Shown piece by piece: positions 38,520 through 49,938 of a DNA stretch of 64,000 nucleotides. Below the pieces are notes generated by a model. That model ran no database searches and was not told the DNA's origin. It saw only the letters and a list, made by a program, of their open reading frames with translations. How positions within the stretch are numbered: the stretch's first letter is position 1; each line of letters starts with the position of its first letter. The DNA is from Impatiens glandulifera (lineage: Eukaryota > Streptophyta > Magnoliopsida > Ericales > Balsaminaceae). Location of the stretch: NCBI RefSeq assembly GCF_907164915.1, contig NC_061863.1:45605382-45669381 (forward strand), given 5' to 3'. A program made the position numbers and the translations under genes.

Positions 38520-40500
38520 GAGTCGCCAAATGATTTTAAAAAAATCAGTAAAAGGTACGTGTATAAACGTACTTTCTACTAGAGTTTCTATAAAGAGTTT
38601 GATATTTTGTTACGCTCAGGAAATGACTTTCGCACTATATCCTTCGCGCCCGTAAAAAGACAGTTTTATTTTTAAAGCAAAAGTATGGCTATTACAAGAT
38701 TTATTTATAACATTTATTTATTAATTAGTAGTCCGAGGGTCCTAAACAAGGATAGGTTTAAATTACGTAAATTGTACAAAATTATTTAAAAGGGCGTACA
38801 TGCGATTGCGTTGATATATGATTAAGTAAAACCCCTAAAAATATCAAAAAAGTGTTAAAATTTAAAAAATTCCAAATAGGGCCTTAGCCAAAATATTTGT
38901 TTGGGAAATATCCCAAAATTTTTAAATATCAATTTATGATCTTTCAGTATTATTGAAATAGATTGGGGTTCCAAAATTATAAAAATAATTTTGGATTTTG
39001 AAAAGTGGAAACCAAACAGATCTTAGGACCAGAGTCCTAGGGCTTGGGTCCATTTTGACAGCTCTAGCTCTGAACGGGCTCGATCTAGACCGAGGTGGTC
39101 TGGATCAAGGCTCGGGAGAGTGGGTCCATGTATCTTGAGGGCTCGGTCTTGAGTTCAGGAGGCTTTGTCCTGAACTCGGACTACTCGGTCTTATGGTTCA
39201 TAAGGTTTCGGGTCCTAAACTTAATGAGTTCAGTCCTAGGCTTGGGAGGCACGGTCCTAGGTCTAGCTTTATCGGTCGTGACTTGGGAGTCTTAGTCCCA
39301 GGTTAGACCTCTTGGTCCTAGGTTAGAAACCTCGGTCGAATTCCTTGATCCTTGCTTAAGAATATCGGTCATAAGTCTCGGTCCTAATTCAAGACCATTC
39401 GGTCATTGGTCTCGGTGAGGACCGAATATTCTCGGTCATAGGCTAAGAACCTCGGTCCTTTGCCTTGGTCCAAGTGAATTGAGTTTTATTGAATTGGTCA
39501 AAAATTGAAGTTCTTATATCTTTTGATACATAAATCATGATATGTAAGTTGCAATCAACTCATATGATTTTGGGGATTAAAAGTTCTAACCATAATCACG
39601 GTCAATCGATTTGTAGATTTTCTACAAAGAATCAATTTCTCAAAACCTTTTAGGTCAAAATTTAGGATCTTATGAATTAGTCATATTATGGCCTAATTCT
39701 TATTCCAACACTTTGAAGTGATGAACATAGTTCAAACACAACCAAACATCATTTAAGCTTTGTATAGATTTACAAACTAAATTCAAATCCAAATTTTACA
39801 AAATTTCAATTGGATCAAACATGATCGGAATGTTGATAGAATGATTTGGAATCATCCTAACATGTTTACAAAAATGTTAGACAACTATTTAAATCAAATT
39901 CAAGCCTAAAATCTCAAGAACATCATATTCAAAAATAAGATTTTCGAAACTAAATTTCATTTTTTTTTTTCGTTTTAGGTTGAATTCGATCAAATATCTT
40001 TCAACAGAATGTTCACACCTCATCTAGGGAGTGATTCTCTAAACAAATAAAACACGAAATTGAGCCCTATAACATATCAACCTGATCAAATATTTGAAGA
40101 AATTCAATTTTTAATCACAAATCAAAATATAGAGGATCTGGAAGCTTACCAACACTTAGAGAACACTCTAAAGACGTGTGTGAAGCTTTCCCGAAGGCCT
40201 GGATCAAAGCTTTGGATCGCTAGAAAGGATTTTACAAAAATCCAGTTCTTATCGAAATCTTGATTCTTTGAATTGTATTCTTGATATCTTTGAAGCTTAC
40301 ACCTATGAGTATTTATACTCAACTAGGCCGACTATTGTATTGAATTCAAGTTGATTTGGCCTTCGAAGCTTTTTTCCCATTTCTATTTCAAATTCGACAG
40401 CCTAACTAGGGATAAGTCTTGACTTCATAATTTCGACCATACATGATTATCAGTTTATATTTTTAATAAAAAAGTTACTTGAAATCAAAATTTAATCCTT
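38520..40500 (-). mobile_element. Tat/Ogre-like LTR with primer-binding site, copy A
   Basis: On the minus strand TGGCGACTCTG occupies 38518-38528, a perfect 11-base match to the tRNA-Arg primer-binding site of Ogre/Tat elements. The LTR terminus (AAAATCA on the minus strand) lies 2 bp away and the LTR runs rightwards. AT-rich internal sequence lies to the left (38340-38517). The LTR contains the TCGGTC array at 39130-39470 and matches 1476-2157 and 48080-49930. The far LTR end was not located, so the right limit is approximate. No gag-pol is present. Confidence 0.6.
39130..39470 (+). repeat. Short-period TCGGTCC array in the LTR, copy A
   Basis: About 13 imperfect repeats of a core CTCGGTCCTAGG / CTCGGTCATAGG are spaced roughly 20-25 bp apart (for example near 39141, 39187, 39248, 39310, 39363, 39379, 39398, 39434 and 39452). 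The equivalent of copy B lies at 48690-48970, and a diverged version with TCGATC cores at 1500-1640. Frames open here are by-products of the repeat. Confidence 0.8.
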
Positions 40501-40925
40501 TTATTGCGTTTTTCTTCACCAAAAATTTAACAAAAATATTTTTTGAAACATATTAAAAATTATGCTCATTATTTTTATTTTTGAGTATTTTTGTATTTTG
40601 TGTATTTATTTAATTATTTTAAGTAATAAGTTATACATAATTTATGCTTAAAATCATAATTAAATAATTTCAACTTTTTTGGAGTTTATTTTTGGTAAAA
40701 TATGTACAATATTTTAACCTCAAATTATTTTTGAATTTTTATTTATTTTTTTAATTAAATTTGGTTTTTAATCTATTTTGGGTTATTTTGAACTTAAAAA
40801 TTCAAAATATTATTTTAATATTATTATAATTTAATAATATATTTTTTTATAAATTAGGATATGTCAAATTTTCATGCTTACACCAATATATTATAATAAA
40901 TGAATTTCGTAGATATTTATTATAT

Positions 40926-41071
40926 GAGTAATGATATATACACCCTTTACTGCACCTATCTCATTTGGAAAGAAAGAGAAAATATATCTTAAAAAAATAT
41001 AAGAGAGAGAAAAATATTTTCTCTTTTTTGCCAAATGAGATTGTATAAGGGTGTTGTATATATCATTACTC
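40926..41071. mobile_element. 146-bp MITE with 9-bp target duplication (Mutator type)
   Basis: The termini GAGTAATGATATATACA and its near-perfect inverse are flanked by TTATTATAT on both sides (40917-40925 and 41072-41080). The terminal inverted repeats extend about 60 bp, including CTCATTTGG...AGAGAAAATAT, so most of the element is one hairpin. Unit B lacks it and shows a single TTATTATAT at the equivalent point (about 51608). The 9-bp duplication is typical of Mutator-like elements. Confidence 0.85.
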
Positions 41072-41159
41072 TTATTATATATAGCTAGTTAGACATGAAT
41101 TATGTAATAAATAAATCTCTTTCAACTTTATTAATTAAATAAACAATTTAAATTAAAAT

Positions 41160-41885
41160 TATGGGTGAAAAATTATCGATATTATTAGTATATCAAAAAT
41201 ATTGTACCGTAAAATATTAAAAATATGATTTTTCGGTATACCGAAAAAAAGTAATATATGATATCGATACCAAAATTATTAATATGGTAAAGATATGATA
41301 TTTTTAAAATTTTGGTATATATCAAAATAATATTTATAAATAAAAATTTTAATATATATATATACCACTTATAAAAAAAAATTAATGAGATTATAAATAA
41401 TTATGATTTAATTTTCATTTTAGAAATTAGATGTGTACCTTCTTTATAAAATTTCAGATAAACGAAAATAAATCAACCAATTTTAAATTTATTTATTTTT
41501 TGAATATATTTTATGAAATGTATCTATTATGTCTTTATGAACCTAACATATTTATTTTCTTTTTAAAACAAATTTAATATTAATTCAACTATAAAAATAT
41601 ATTTTTTTAAATCAACTACTGTTAACTCATTTTTAATATTGATTATATTATTAATTTATAAAATTAATTGTAAATTGATAACTAGAATGTTTATTCCCAA
41701 TTTTTAACTAAATTTACATTTTAAGTAATATGTTATTTTTGATATAACAGTATAATACAGATATCGTACCGATATTAATGTATGGTAAATACAGGTGAGC
41801 GGTACGGTATATCTTAATGTTTTATTCATACTTTATTACCTTACTAAAATTTTGGTATACAAAACATTTATCCATTTACCATAAA
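41160..41885. repeat. GGTATACCG-rich dispersed repeat, copy 2
   Basis: AT-rich sequence with motifs such as TTTTTCGGTATACCGAAAA (about 41235), similar to 8070-8690 and to 51690-52690. It closes unit A. No coding potential. Confidence 0.65.
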
Positions 41886-42899
41886 TTTTGTTTTTTTCTT
41901 TCGTACCTTAGTACTGCAACTTAGCATTGCCGCATCTTCTCTCTCTATTATTTACATTTTTCCAACATTAATGACTACATTCTCGTCGTGGCCTCACCCA
42001 TTTATTTGGACTTCTTCCTCCTCTTGAACTTATGTTACTTATCCGATAACGTCTGTCCAGCAGTCATGGCCATACGTGGTTGTGGGAACCAACATCGTGA
42101 ACTGGATATTAGTCCTCGTGACCCACTTGTCTGTGCCCTCAGTAAACATCCAACATCTAGCTAATGGACTGGTATGTATTTCGTCACTCTTGAGAATAGG
42201 CCTTCTCTAGGTCCTCTAGACTTGTAGGCGCTGAACTTCAGTCACCTCCCGAACCCGAACGTGGAGTATGTTTTACTATGGCCTCGTTTGATCTTTGGGT
42301 TATTGGACATAAAACCCAAGTTTTATCTCAAGCCCCAATAAGCACATCACAACTCAAACTCAATCATTTTATTAATTAAAATACCAAAATTTACCCTTTA
42401 ATTAAACTTTATATTATTTTATTATTACCTTAAATAAAATTAAAACACTCATATAAATATAACTATAACATATCATATATTTATCATAACATTTAAATTT
42501 TAAATAATTCAAATAAATAAATAATTATACTAAAAAATAAGTTTTATATATTTATCTAACAAATATTAAATAATTATAAAAATACCTCATCTAATTAAAT
42601 ATTATATAAAAAATATTCTGACTTTTTTTTATATAAACAAACTATAAACCATAATTCCTAAATAAATTATATTAATTCATTTAAGTTCATAATTTTTCAA
42701 TTTAATAAATAAAAATATTATAATGTAATTTGAAAAAAAAAATATTGCAACTATAACAATCTTATATAAAACCCATATATTATCAAAATTATATTTGTAT
42801 TGATAATAATACATGGACATTCAAATGAAGAAAGTATAACAATAAAATCTTAAACAAATCATATAAATTATCATGTCTAATTACAATCATACACTTTTT

Positions 42900-43640
42900 A
42901 GAAAGCTCATCTCGAATTGATCCATTTCATTACGAGGTAAACATAGGCGACAATAAATATCTCGTCAACTAGTACTTTCAGTGTCATCGCTGGGGTTATC
43001 ATCCACTATGACTTCTATATTATTCTTCCGAACAAAATTATGTAAACCTGTAGTTGCTTGATTATTTGACGTTGTTTCTTAAATTAAATCCACGTAATGA
43101 TCCTCCGTTTGAGATAATGCGCCACTTTATTTTTCCAAATTCCGAATGTCCTCTCTATGGTTGATTTGAGCGAAAGAGTGTTACATATTGAACATCTATT
43201 TTCTCGGTAGAAGAGGAAGTACTCCTCCGAAATGATGAGGATGGTAATTTATTCGAGGATATAAGGCTAAATACCCTATTTGATTCGAATACTCAGAATC
43301 AACCAGATAGTATTTTTCTGTAACAATTAATAATTAGTTATAGTATTATTTACAATAAACTATATATGTGTTAATTAACGTACCCGGGAGTGGATGTGGA
43401 AAAAGATATTGAGGAGTATGTTGTGCTATATCAAGCATAGTTGAGTCGTGCATTGATCCTTCTGCATTAGACACAAAATAAGTGAACATGAGATCATGTT
43501 ACATATTGCTATTACGTTAGTGGTTGCGTGCCCCGATCGTCCATGCCAACAATACGAATTTTATGCTTTAGTATACACTTCCACGTGAGTACCATCTATA
43601 GCACCAATGCAATTCCGCACATATAGCAACAGACTAATTA
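42900..43640 (-). pseudogene. Harbinger DDE transposase remnant
   Basis: Around 43625-43530 the minus strand encodes IGAIDGTHVEVYTKA followed by a stop and NSYCWHGRSGHATTNVIA. IDGTH is the hallmark around the first catalytic aspartate of PIF/Harbinger (DDE_Tnp_4) transposases. Further on, in another frame, come residues like SNAEGSMHDSTMLD, which matches the second DDE region (..GS.HDS..L). Several frameshifts and stops interrupt it. An intron-like AT-rich stretch (43320-43380) lies inside. Confidence 0.75.
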
Positions 43641-44337
43641 GATAATTTCTTACATAAGAACAACGAAATATAAAAATTAAAAAAAATAAATTGAAACTTT
43701 AAATATTAACGTAATGGTGTTGTGGTAAACTTGGCTGTATATATTTTGATCAATCGGTTGTATCTCAACAATACTTAGTCGATGAAGGCCTTTGTACCAT
43801 TGAAACGTATCGAGATACTGTTGTTTAGAGTGACCAAATGTTATTCTCACCAAGGCATACTATGACCATGTACTAAATATTGTAAGTTATCACCACTTGT
43901 TCCTCAACTCGAATGCAAGATCTTAAAATAGGCGCTCATACACCTTGTACAAGTTGTTCTATAAGTAGTCTACGATAATGAGTCGTCCATTCTAATCATG
44001 TTTAGACATTTCTCATGTCAGACATTAACACTTGTACAAGTTCCATACCTTGAGTAGAAGGATCCTTCATTGGGCGTGTTATGAATAATTGAACGTGTCT
44101 CCCAATATCTTCATCAATAATGTTAAGAAAGATATATCATATTCGTCTAACTCTGGTGGTAAATTAGAATGATCCATTTTTTCCTGCAACATAATGAAAA
44201 TATAAAAGTTAAACTATATAATTATAAAACATTCATAGATTAACATAATAATAATATATTAATTATAAGGTGACACATAATTAAACAAGTACTTAAATAC
44301 CTTAAAAAAAACTCATACATAATTAATACGATAGTGG

Positions 44338-45312
44338 TTAAATAACAAATACAACAGATCCATAATCCGGTGGTGGTGGGTAAGGATAGTATGGTGGAAA
44401 ATTAAAGTCATAGGGTTGATGACTTGGGAGATCTTTACTCATTGTTCCCGGACGAATATGCTTGTTTTCATCAAGTATGAGCCGAAGATAGTCTAATTGT
44501 TCTTCTTGATCATCAATTGCCAAGAAACTAACCATTAGATTTGGAAGGGCACTAAAAACATTCACTCCAACCCTATAGAACTCTGATCTGCTACTAATTT
44601 TGTGTACTTTAAACATTGTATTTATACACTTCTTTATAGTAGGTTGAGACCCCACCGATGGATGTACAGAACCGTGTGCAAAACTGCGTACTATCATTCG
44701 TGTATTCATACGGTTCTGATATATTAATGTAGTCAGATTTCTCTTGTGCTTATCTTTCTCTTAAAAGAACATAGAAATTACTTTTTTTTTGCAAGGAGAT
44801 AATCCTGCGTTCTTTTTTTTTGGGTGCATTGGATGAATTTCTTTTCGTTTTCTCCCTTTTCTCCCTGAACTGTCATAATTAGACTTCGTACCTTGGCTCT
44901 GGTTACCAACAAGTGGGTCATGAAACCATTATCAATGGTTTTATCACAATCGTCAGACCCTGGTCTATATTTAATGCATGTTCCATATTTTTACCAGTAG
45001 CAGCACGATGAGCCCCAAAATTTTTTTTCCAACAAGTCATAATCTCCTATTTGCTTGTTTTTTAATTGTAATAGCCCTTTTCAATTCTGAAAAAAAAAAA
45101 CATTCCAATAAAATTAGAATCCAATAAAAAGTTATTATGGATTGACTTTCTAATTTCAATTGAAATATTATTACCTTATATTCTGCCCACCATTCGTCTG
45201 AGACCGTAATCTCTTTTGTGTCGTTGTTAAATCTGATTCCAGTTGATTTTCTAGCCTGATATATCAAGTTCCATAAAAAATTTATTCTTGAAGTGGTTTT
45301 TGAATTGTTCAT
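44338..45312 (-). pseudogene. Harbinger Myb/SANT-like protein remnant
   Basis: The piece 45312-45037 begins MNNSKTTSRINFLWNLIYQARKS and contains TGIRFNNDTKEITVSDEWW, the conserved core of plant Myb/SANT-like DNA-binding domains found as the second protein of Harbinger elements. The piece 44709-44338 (123 residues) has SRSEFYRVGVNVFSALPN and ends in a Tyr/Pro-rich tail; it fits the C-terminal half of the same protein. They are separated by a region with breaks. Confidence 0.65.
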
Positions 45313-45746
45313 TTGTGTGATAAATTTGAAATCTCTCCCAAAACTCTTTCAACCAACATTTCACATGTGGGTTTCCGCAGCCCTCCTTCTACAAGTTTTT
45401 ATTCTCTTTTTCAATGACTAATAGTTCAAGAAAGTAGGTTGCTCTTTTCGGGACATGCTTTCCACTTCGCAGTATTTGGAGCAATACATTGCCACTTTGC
45501 AAACTCATTTCCTAGCTGAAGGGAGATTATTATTGTAAAATCCAGCAGGTAATATTATCTTCATATACTATCCCTATCTATTGTACCACATATACATCAT
45601 TTATATAACTTAAATATTCTACCAAATAAATACACAGATATAATAGATACATGTATTATTCTTTTCTATAACTTAAATATTCTACCAAAACAATACATAG
45701 ATTCATATTCTTTTATAAATTACTTCATTCACAGACAGCAGTACAA

Positions 45747-46254
45747 TCTATATATATAATGATACTTAATTTTTAAAGTGTCCGGATTGCCGGGTCGAGA
45801 GCGTGGTTAATTTGGATATATGTGAGAGTAAATGAATATTGGGTCGGATTGTGGGTTGACCCGCCCATAAACTTAAAAAAGGTTAAAAATAAATTAAAAA
45901 ATGCTATAGGTATGGTTCGAACTTGCAACCTAACAAAACAAGTACAACATTTTAACCAACTAGGCTAATAACACTTTATATTTTAAATTCAACTCAAAAT
46001 TTGATAAACGCATGACATTTTAACAATATAAGTTCAACTTTTTAACTAACTAATCTATATATATATAATGATGCTTAATTTTTAAAGTGTCCGGATTGCC
46101 GGGTCGAGAGTTGTGGTTAATTTGGTTATATGTGATAGTAAATGAATACTTGGGTCGAATTGTGGGTTGACCCGTCCATAAAAATTTTACCGTAATATTT
46201 TTTTCCACGGTTTTTATATTATTACTCGTGCAAATGCACGGGATACATGCTAGT
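45747..46254 (+). mobile_element. Helitron-like copies inside the Harbinger element
   Basis: Two 5' ends of the form TCTATATATATAATGAT start at 45747 and 46054, each preceded by A. The second copy ends CTAGT at 46250-46254, followed by T, with a CGTGCA-AA-TGCACG hairpin (46227-46240) about 10 bp before the end. This matches Helitron rules: 5' TC, 3' hairpin then CTRRT, insertion between A and T. The first copy contains the tRNA-like segment seen elsewhere and has no 3' end of its own. No Rep/helicase is encoded. Confidence 0.7.
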
Positions 46255-47159
46255 TATGTATAATAATGATAATTATAATTTCAATATTTATTCTTTTTTA
46301 ATTAGCCCATTCACAATCAGTAATTAAAATATGTTTAAACTAAAAAATCTCTTTTTAGGGAAATCTCTTCATTAGAAGGGCAGTACTAATCAGTATACAA
46401 AATGAAATGTAAAGGAGTACTAATCGACATACAAAATGAAAAGCAGTACTAATCAGTATATCTTCAAACTAAAAAATCTCTTTAATTGAAACTAATCAGT
46501 ATATGTTCAAACTAAAAATCTCTTTATTTAAAGAACAGTACTAATTCGCATACGAAATGAAAAGCAGTACTAATCAGTATACAAAATGAAAAACATATGA
46601 GAACATAACAAAAGACTAACCTGGAGTTGCAGTCGTTCACCTGGAATTAGGATGCGACGAAGATCTTAGATTTTCTAAAAATGAGTTATTTCCAGGTAAC
46701 TACAAAGTATCAATGGGCAAGTTTATATAGGGTTGATGAATGATGAAAATTGATCATGAAGGATGAGAACGAATCTACCTGCTTCATATTCGCTGAAAAT
46801 ATTCATTGAAAATATTCACTAATCTGATCAGATTCCTAATTAAGGTTGAGTTGAAAGAACTGATAAGGTTGAGTGGAAAGATTGGAGGAGAAATGAGGAT
46901 GTGATAATTTTGGATAAGTAGTCGGTGGAAAGTGAGATCTGATTTGGGTTATAGAGAGAACATGAATCAGATCTGATTTTGGATAAGGAATCGGTGGAAA
47001 ATAAGATGTGAGAGGATAAGATAGAAATAAGTAAAAAATGAGAAGGGTAAAACTAGAAAAAAAATAAAAACTTGGGTTTTTACCTAATTTGGTCAAACAG
47101 GGTTTTTTTGGAAGAAACTCAGGTATTATCCTAATAACCTTTCCTCAAATGAGGCCTAT

Positions 47160-47576
47160 GAGTGCAAGATGTTGCCACAACTAATCTCTATCATACACAC
47201 TTAATATACATTGACTTCGGTTGGGTATTTCAAGAAAGTTTTTAAGTCACTCTTGGTGTACTACTTCGTTGTGTGTACCTAATACAAGTTCATGACTCTC
47301 CAACAACTCAATTCCCTCCTAACTCACGAAAAATGTTCAATTTCTGAACCAAGTTGAAATTCTATAGTTGGAGGTCTTGATGCTGCTAATGGCCCACTAT
47401 CTCTCGGGCCTCAACAATACCCAGATAACAACCGGATGGGGTATAAAGTTCTGAATGCTTGACCATCCCACTTATACCACTACCGGAAACATCTACGAGT
47501 GATATGCACTTGTCATTCTAGATACTCAACCATATACGCTACATATACGTATCTCCATGCCTTTATCTCGTGAAAA
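47160..47576 (+). repeat. Conserved unidentified segment of the tandem unit, copy B
   Basis: Continuation of unit B after the Harbinger insertion, homologous to 35914-36312. It is non-coding as it stands, with stops in every frame. Comparison with copy A defines the Harbinger target site. Confidence 0.65.
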
Positions 47577-47740
47577 TGTTGCTCATGGACAAGTTCAAGT
47601 GTTGCATGTCCCATCACGTTCTCAACTTGCCGACATCTTTACCAAAGGTCTTTCGCTAGTATTATTTGAATATTTTTGGGATAGTCTCACCGTTCGAGGA
47701 TCTCTCATTTCGACTACAGGTGTGTATTAAAATATTATAT
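47577..47740 (+). pseudogene. Copia RNase H C-terminal tail, copy B
   Basis: Carries HVPSRSQLADIFTKGLSLVL followed by a TTGVY-like end, the conserved C-terminus of copia polyproteins, then an LTR-like start. Homologous to 38020-38177. No upstream polymerase domains remain. Confidence 0.75.
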
Positions 47741-48069
47741 TATTGATATAATTGTAACCCCCGGGATATGGTCCCCTCGTATCTTAGCACGTGTTTGGAT
47801 AACATGTGGCCATACATGGGGAGACCTGAGGTGATTCAAGGTTAGATGCATTTCAACATTGGTTTGTGTGTCATGCATCTTTGTTTTAAAATAAAATATT
47901 ATTTAAAAGATTTTGAGAATATCTAGGAGATTTTGAAAATTAATCATGTAAAAATAATTAATTTTATTCAAATTTTAATAATTTGGCGACCAAATAATAA
48001 TTTGATTAAAATTCGGTTCAAATTAATCAAACATAACTAATTTAAAAGATTATTTATTTGAAAAAAAAG

Positions 48070-49938
48070 TCTCCAAATGATTTAAGAAAATCAGTAAAAG
48101 GTATATGTATAAACGTACTTTATATTAGAATTTCTATAAAGAAGTCGTGTTTGGTTACGCTTGGGAAAGGGCTTTCGCACTATGTCCTCCGCGCCCGTCA
48201 AAAAACAGTTTTATTTTTTAAATCAAAAGTCTAGCTATTACAAGATTTATTTATAACATTTATTTATTTAATTAGTAGTCTGGAGGTCCTAAATAATGAT
48301 AGATTTAGATTACGTAAATTGTACAAAATTATTTAAAAGGTGTACCTGCAATTGTGTTGATATAAGATTAAGTAAAACCCTAAAAAAATATCAAAAAATG
48401 TTAGAATTTAAAAATAAATTCCAAAAGGGGCCTTAGCCAAAATATTGTTTGGGAAATATCTTGAAAATATTTAAATATCAATTTTTGACCTTTCGGGATT
48501 ATTTAAAAATGGATTGGGATTCCAAATTACAAAAATAATTTGGATTTTGAAAAGTGGGACCAAACAGGCCTTAGGACCGGAGTCCTAAGGATTGGGTCCA
48601 TTTTGACCGATCTGGGCTCGAAACGGGCTCGATCTAGATCGGGGTGGTCTGGACCAAGGCTCAGGAGAGTGGGTTCATGGATCTAGAGGGCTCGGTCCCG
48701 AACTCGGATTACTCGGTCCGTCCTGAACTTAATGTGTTCAGTCCTAGGCCTGAAAGACTCGGTCCTAGATCTAGTTTTACCGAACGTGGCCCTGGGAGTA
48801 TCGGTCCCAAGTCAAAACCTCTCAGTCCTAGGTTAAAAACCTCGGTTGGATTCTTCGGTTCTTGCTCAAGAACACCGGTCCTAGGTCTCTGTCCTAACTC
48901 AAATCGGTCCTTGGTCTCAGTTAGGACTGATTATTGTTTCTCGTTCCTAAGCTAAGAACCTCGGTGCTTTGCCTTGGTCCAAGAGAACCGAGTGTTCTTG
49001 AATTGGTCAAAATTGCAAATATTATATCTTTTGATACATAAATCATGATCTATAAGTTTAAATCAACTCATATGATTGTGGGGATTAAAGGCCCTAGCCT
49101 AATCAGGATCAATCGATCTCTACAAAGATCAATTTCTCAAACCGTTTTTTGGTCAAAATTTGGGATCTTTGAATTGGGCCATTTTGTGGCCTAATTCTTA
49201 TTCTAATAGCTTTGAAATGATGGACATAGTTAAACACAACCAAAACAAGAACATCATTCAAGCTCTTTAATAAATTTACAGACTGAAATTCAAATCCAAT
49301 TTTTTTAAATTCTAGTTGGATCAAACATAATTGGGATGTTGATAGAATGATTTGGAAATCATCCTAACATGTTTACAAATATGTTTAGAAAACTATTTGA
49401 ATCAAAATTCAAGCCTAAAAGCTCAAGAACATCAATTCAAAAAATCCAAATTTTCAAACCAAATTTTCGTTTAGGTTGATTCTATCAAATATCTTTCAAT
49501 AGAAAGTTCATACATCATCTAGGGAGTGATTCTAAACAAAGAAAACACGAATGAGCCCTAGAACATATTAACCAAATCAAATTTGAAGAAATTCAAATTT
49601 TAATCACATATTGAAATACAGAGGATCTGAAAGCTTACCAACACTTGGGGAACACTCTAAGGACGTGTGGGAAGTTTTTCCAAAGCATAGATCAAAACTT
49701 TGATCGCCAGAGAGAATTTTACAAAAATTCAATTCTTGTCAGAATCTTGATTCTTTGAATTGGAATTCTTGTTTGATATTTCTGAAGCTTAATACCTAGG
49801 GAGTATTTATACTCAACTAGGTCGGCTATTGTTATCGAATTCAAGTTTGATTTGGCCTTCGAAGTTGTTCTTCCCCATTTCTATTTTAGCTTCGGCAGCC
49901 CAGCTAAGGGATAGGTCTTGACTTCGCAGCTTAGGGGA
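48070..49938 (-). mobile_element. Tat/Ogre-like LTR, copy B
   Basis: Homologous throughout to 38520-40400. The primer-binding site equivalent (about 48067-48077) is mutated (GTCTCCA instead of AGTCGCCA). The TCGGTCC array lies at about 48690-48970. Shared presence in units A and B shows that this LTR was inserted before the tandem duplication. Confidence 0.6.

Larger units (their letters stand above)
27515..41885. repeat. Tandem duplication, unit A (expanded by insertions)
   Basis: Without its insertions (27715-35710, 36318-38019 and 40926-41080) this unit is about 4.5 kb. It aligns from end to end with 41886-52690: the CTTTCGTACCTTAGTAC start, the block at 35711-36312, the copia RNase H tail at about 38020, the Tat/Ogre-like LTR at 38530, and the GGTATACCG repeat at 41160-41880. 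The end of A abuts the start of B, making the copies tandem and direct. The unit is itself composed of older repeats. Boundaries are approximate. Confidence 0.8.
42280..47156 (-). mobile_element. PIF/Harbinger transposon, decayed
   Basis: Terminal inverted repeats GGCCTCGTTTGA (42280) and GGCCTCATTTGAGG (inverse of 47143-47156) are flanked by TAT on both sides (42277-42279, 47157-47159). Unit A shows the unoccupied site near 35911. The interior contains minus-strand remnants of both Harbinger proteins, a DDE transposase and a Myb/SANT-like protein, and two Helitron-like copies. Size 4877 bp is reasonable for an autonomous-type element with an extra insertion. Stops in both genes make it inactive. 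Confidence 0.85.

Noticed and set aside
39095..39295. ORF within the TCGGTC array
   Set aside because: Its Ser/Gly/Leu/Val-repetitive peptide follows the DNA repeat period and the frame is broken in unit B.
39130..39470. CRISPR-like short repeat array
   Set aside because: Repeats are degenerate with 8-12 bp between cores, lie in an LTR of a plant genome, and there are no cas genes.
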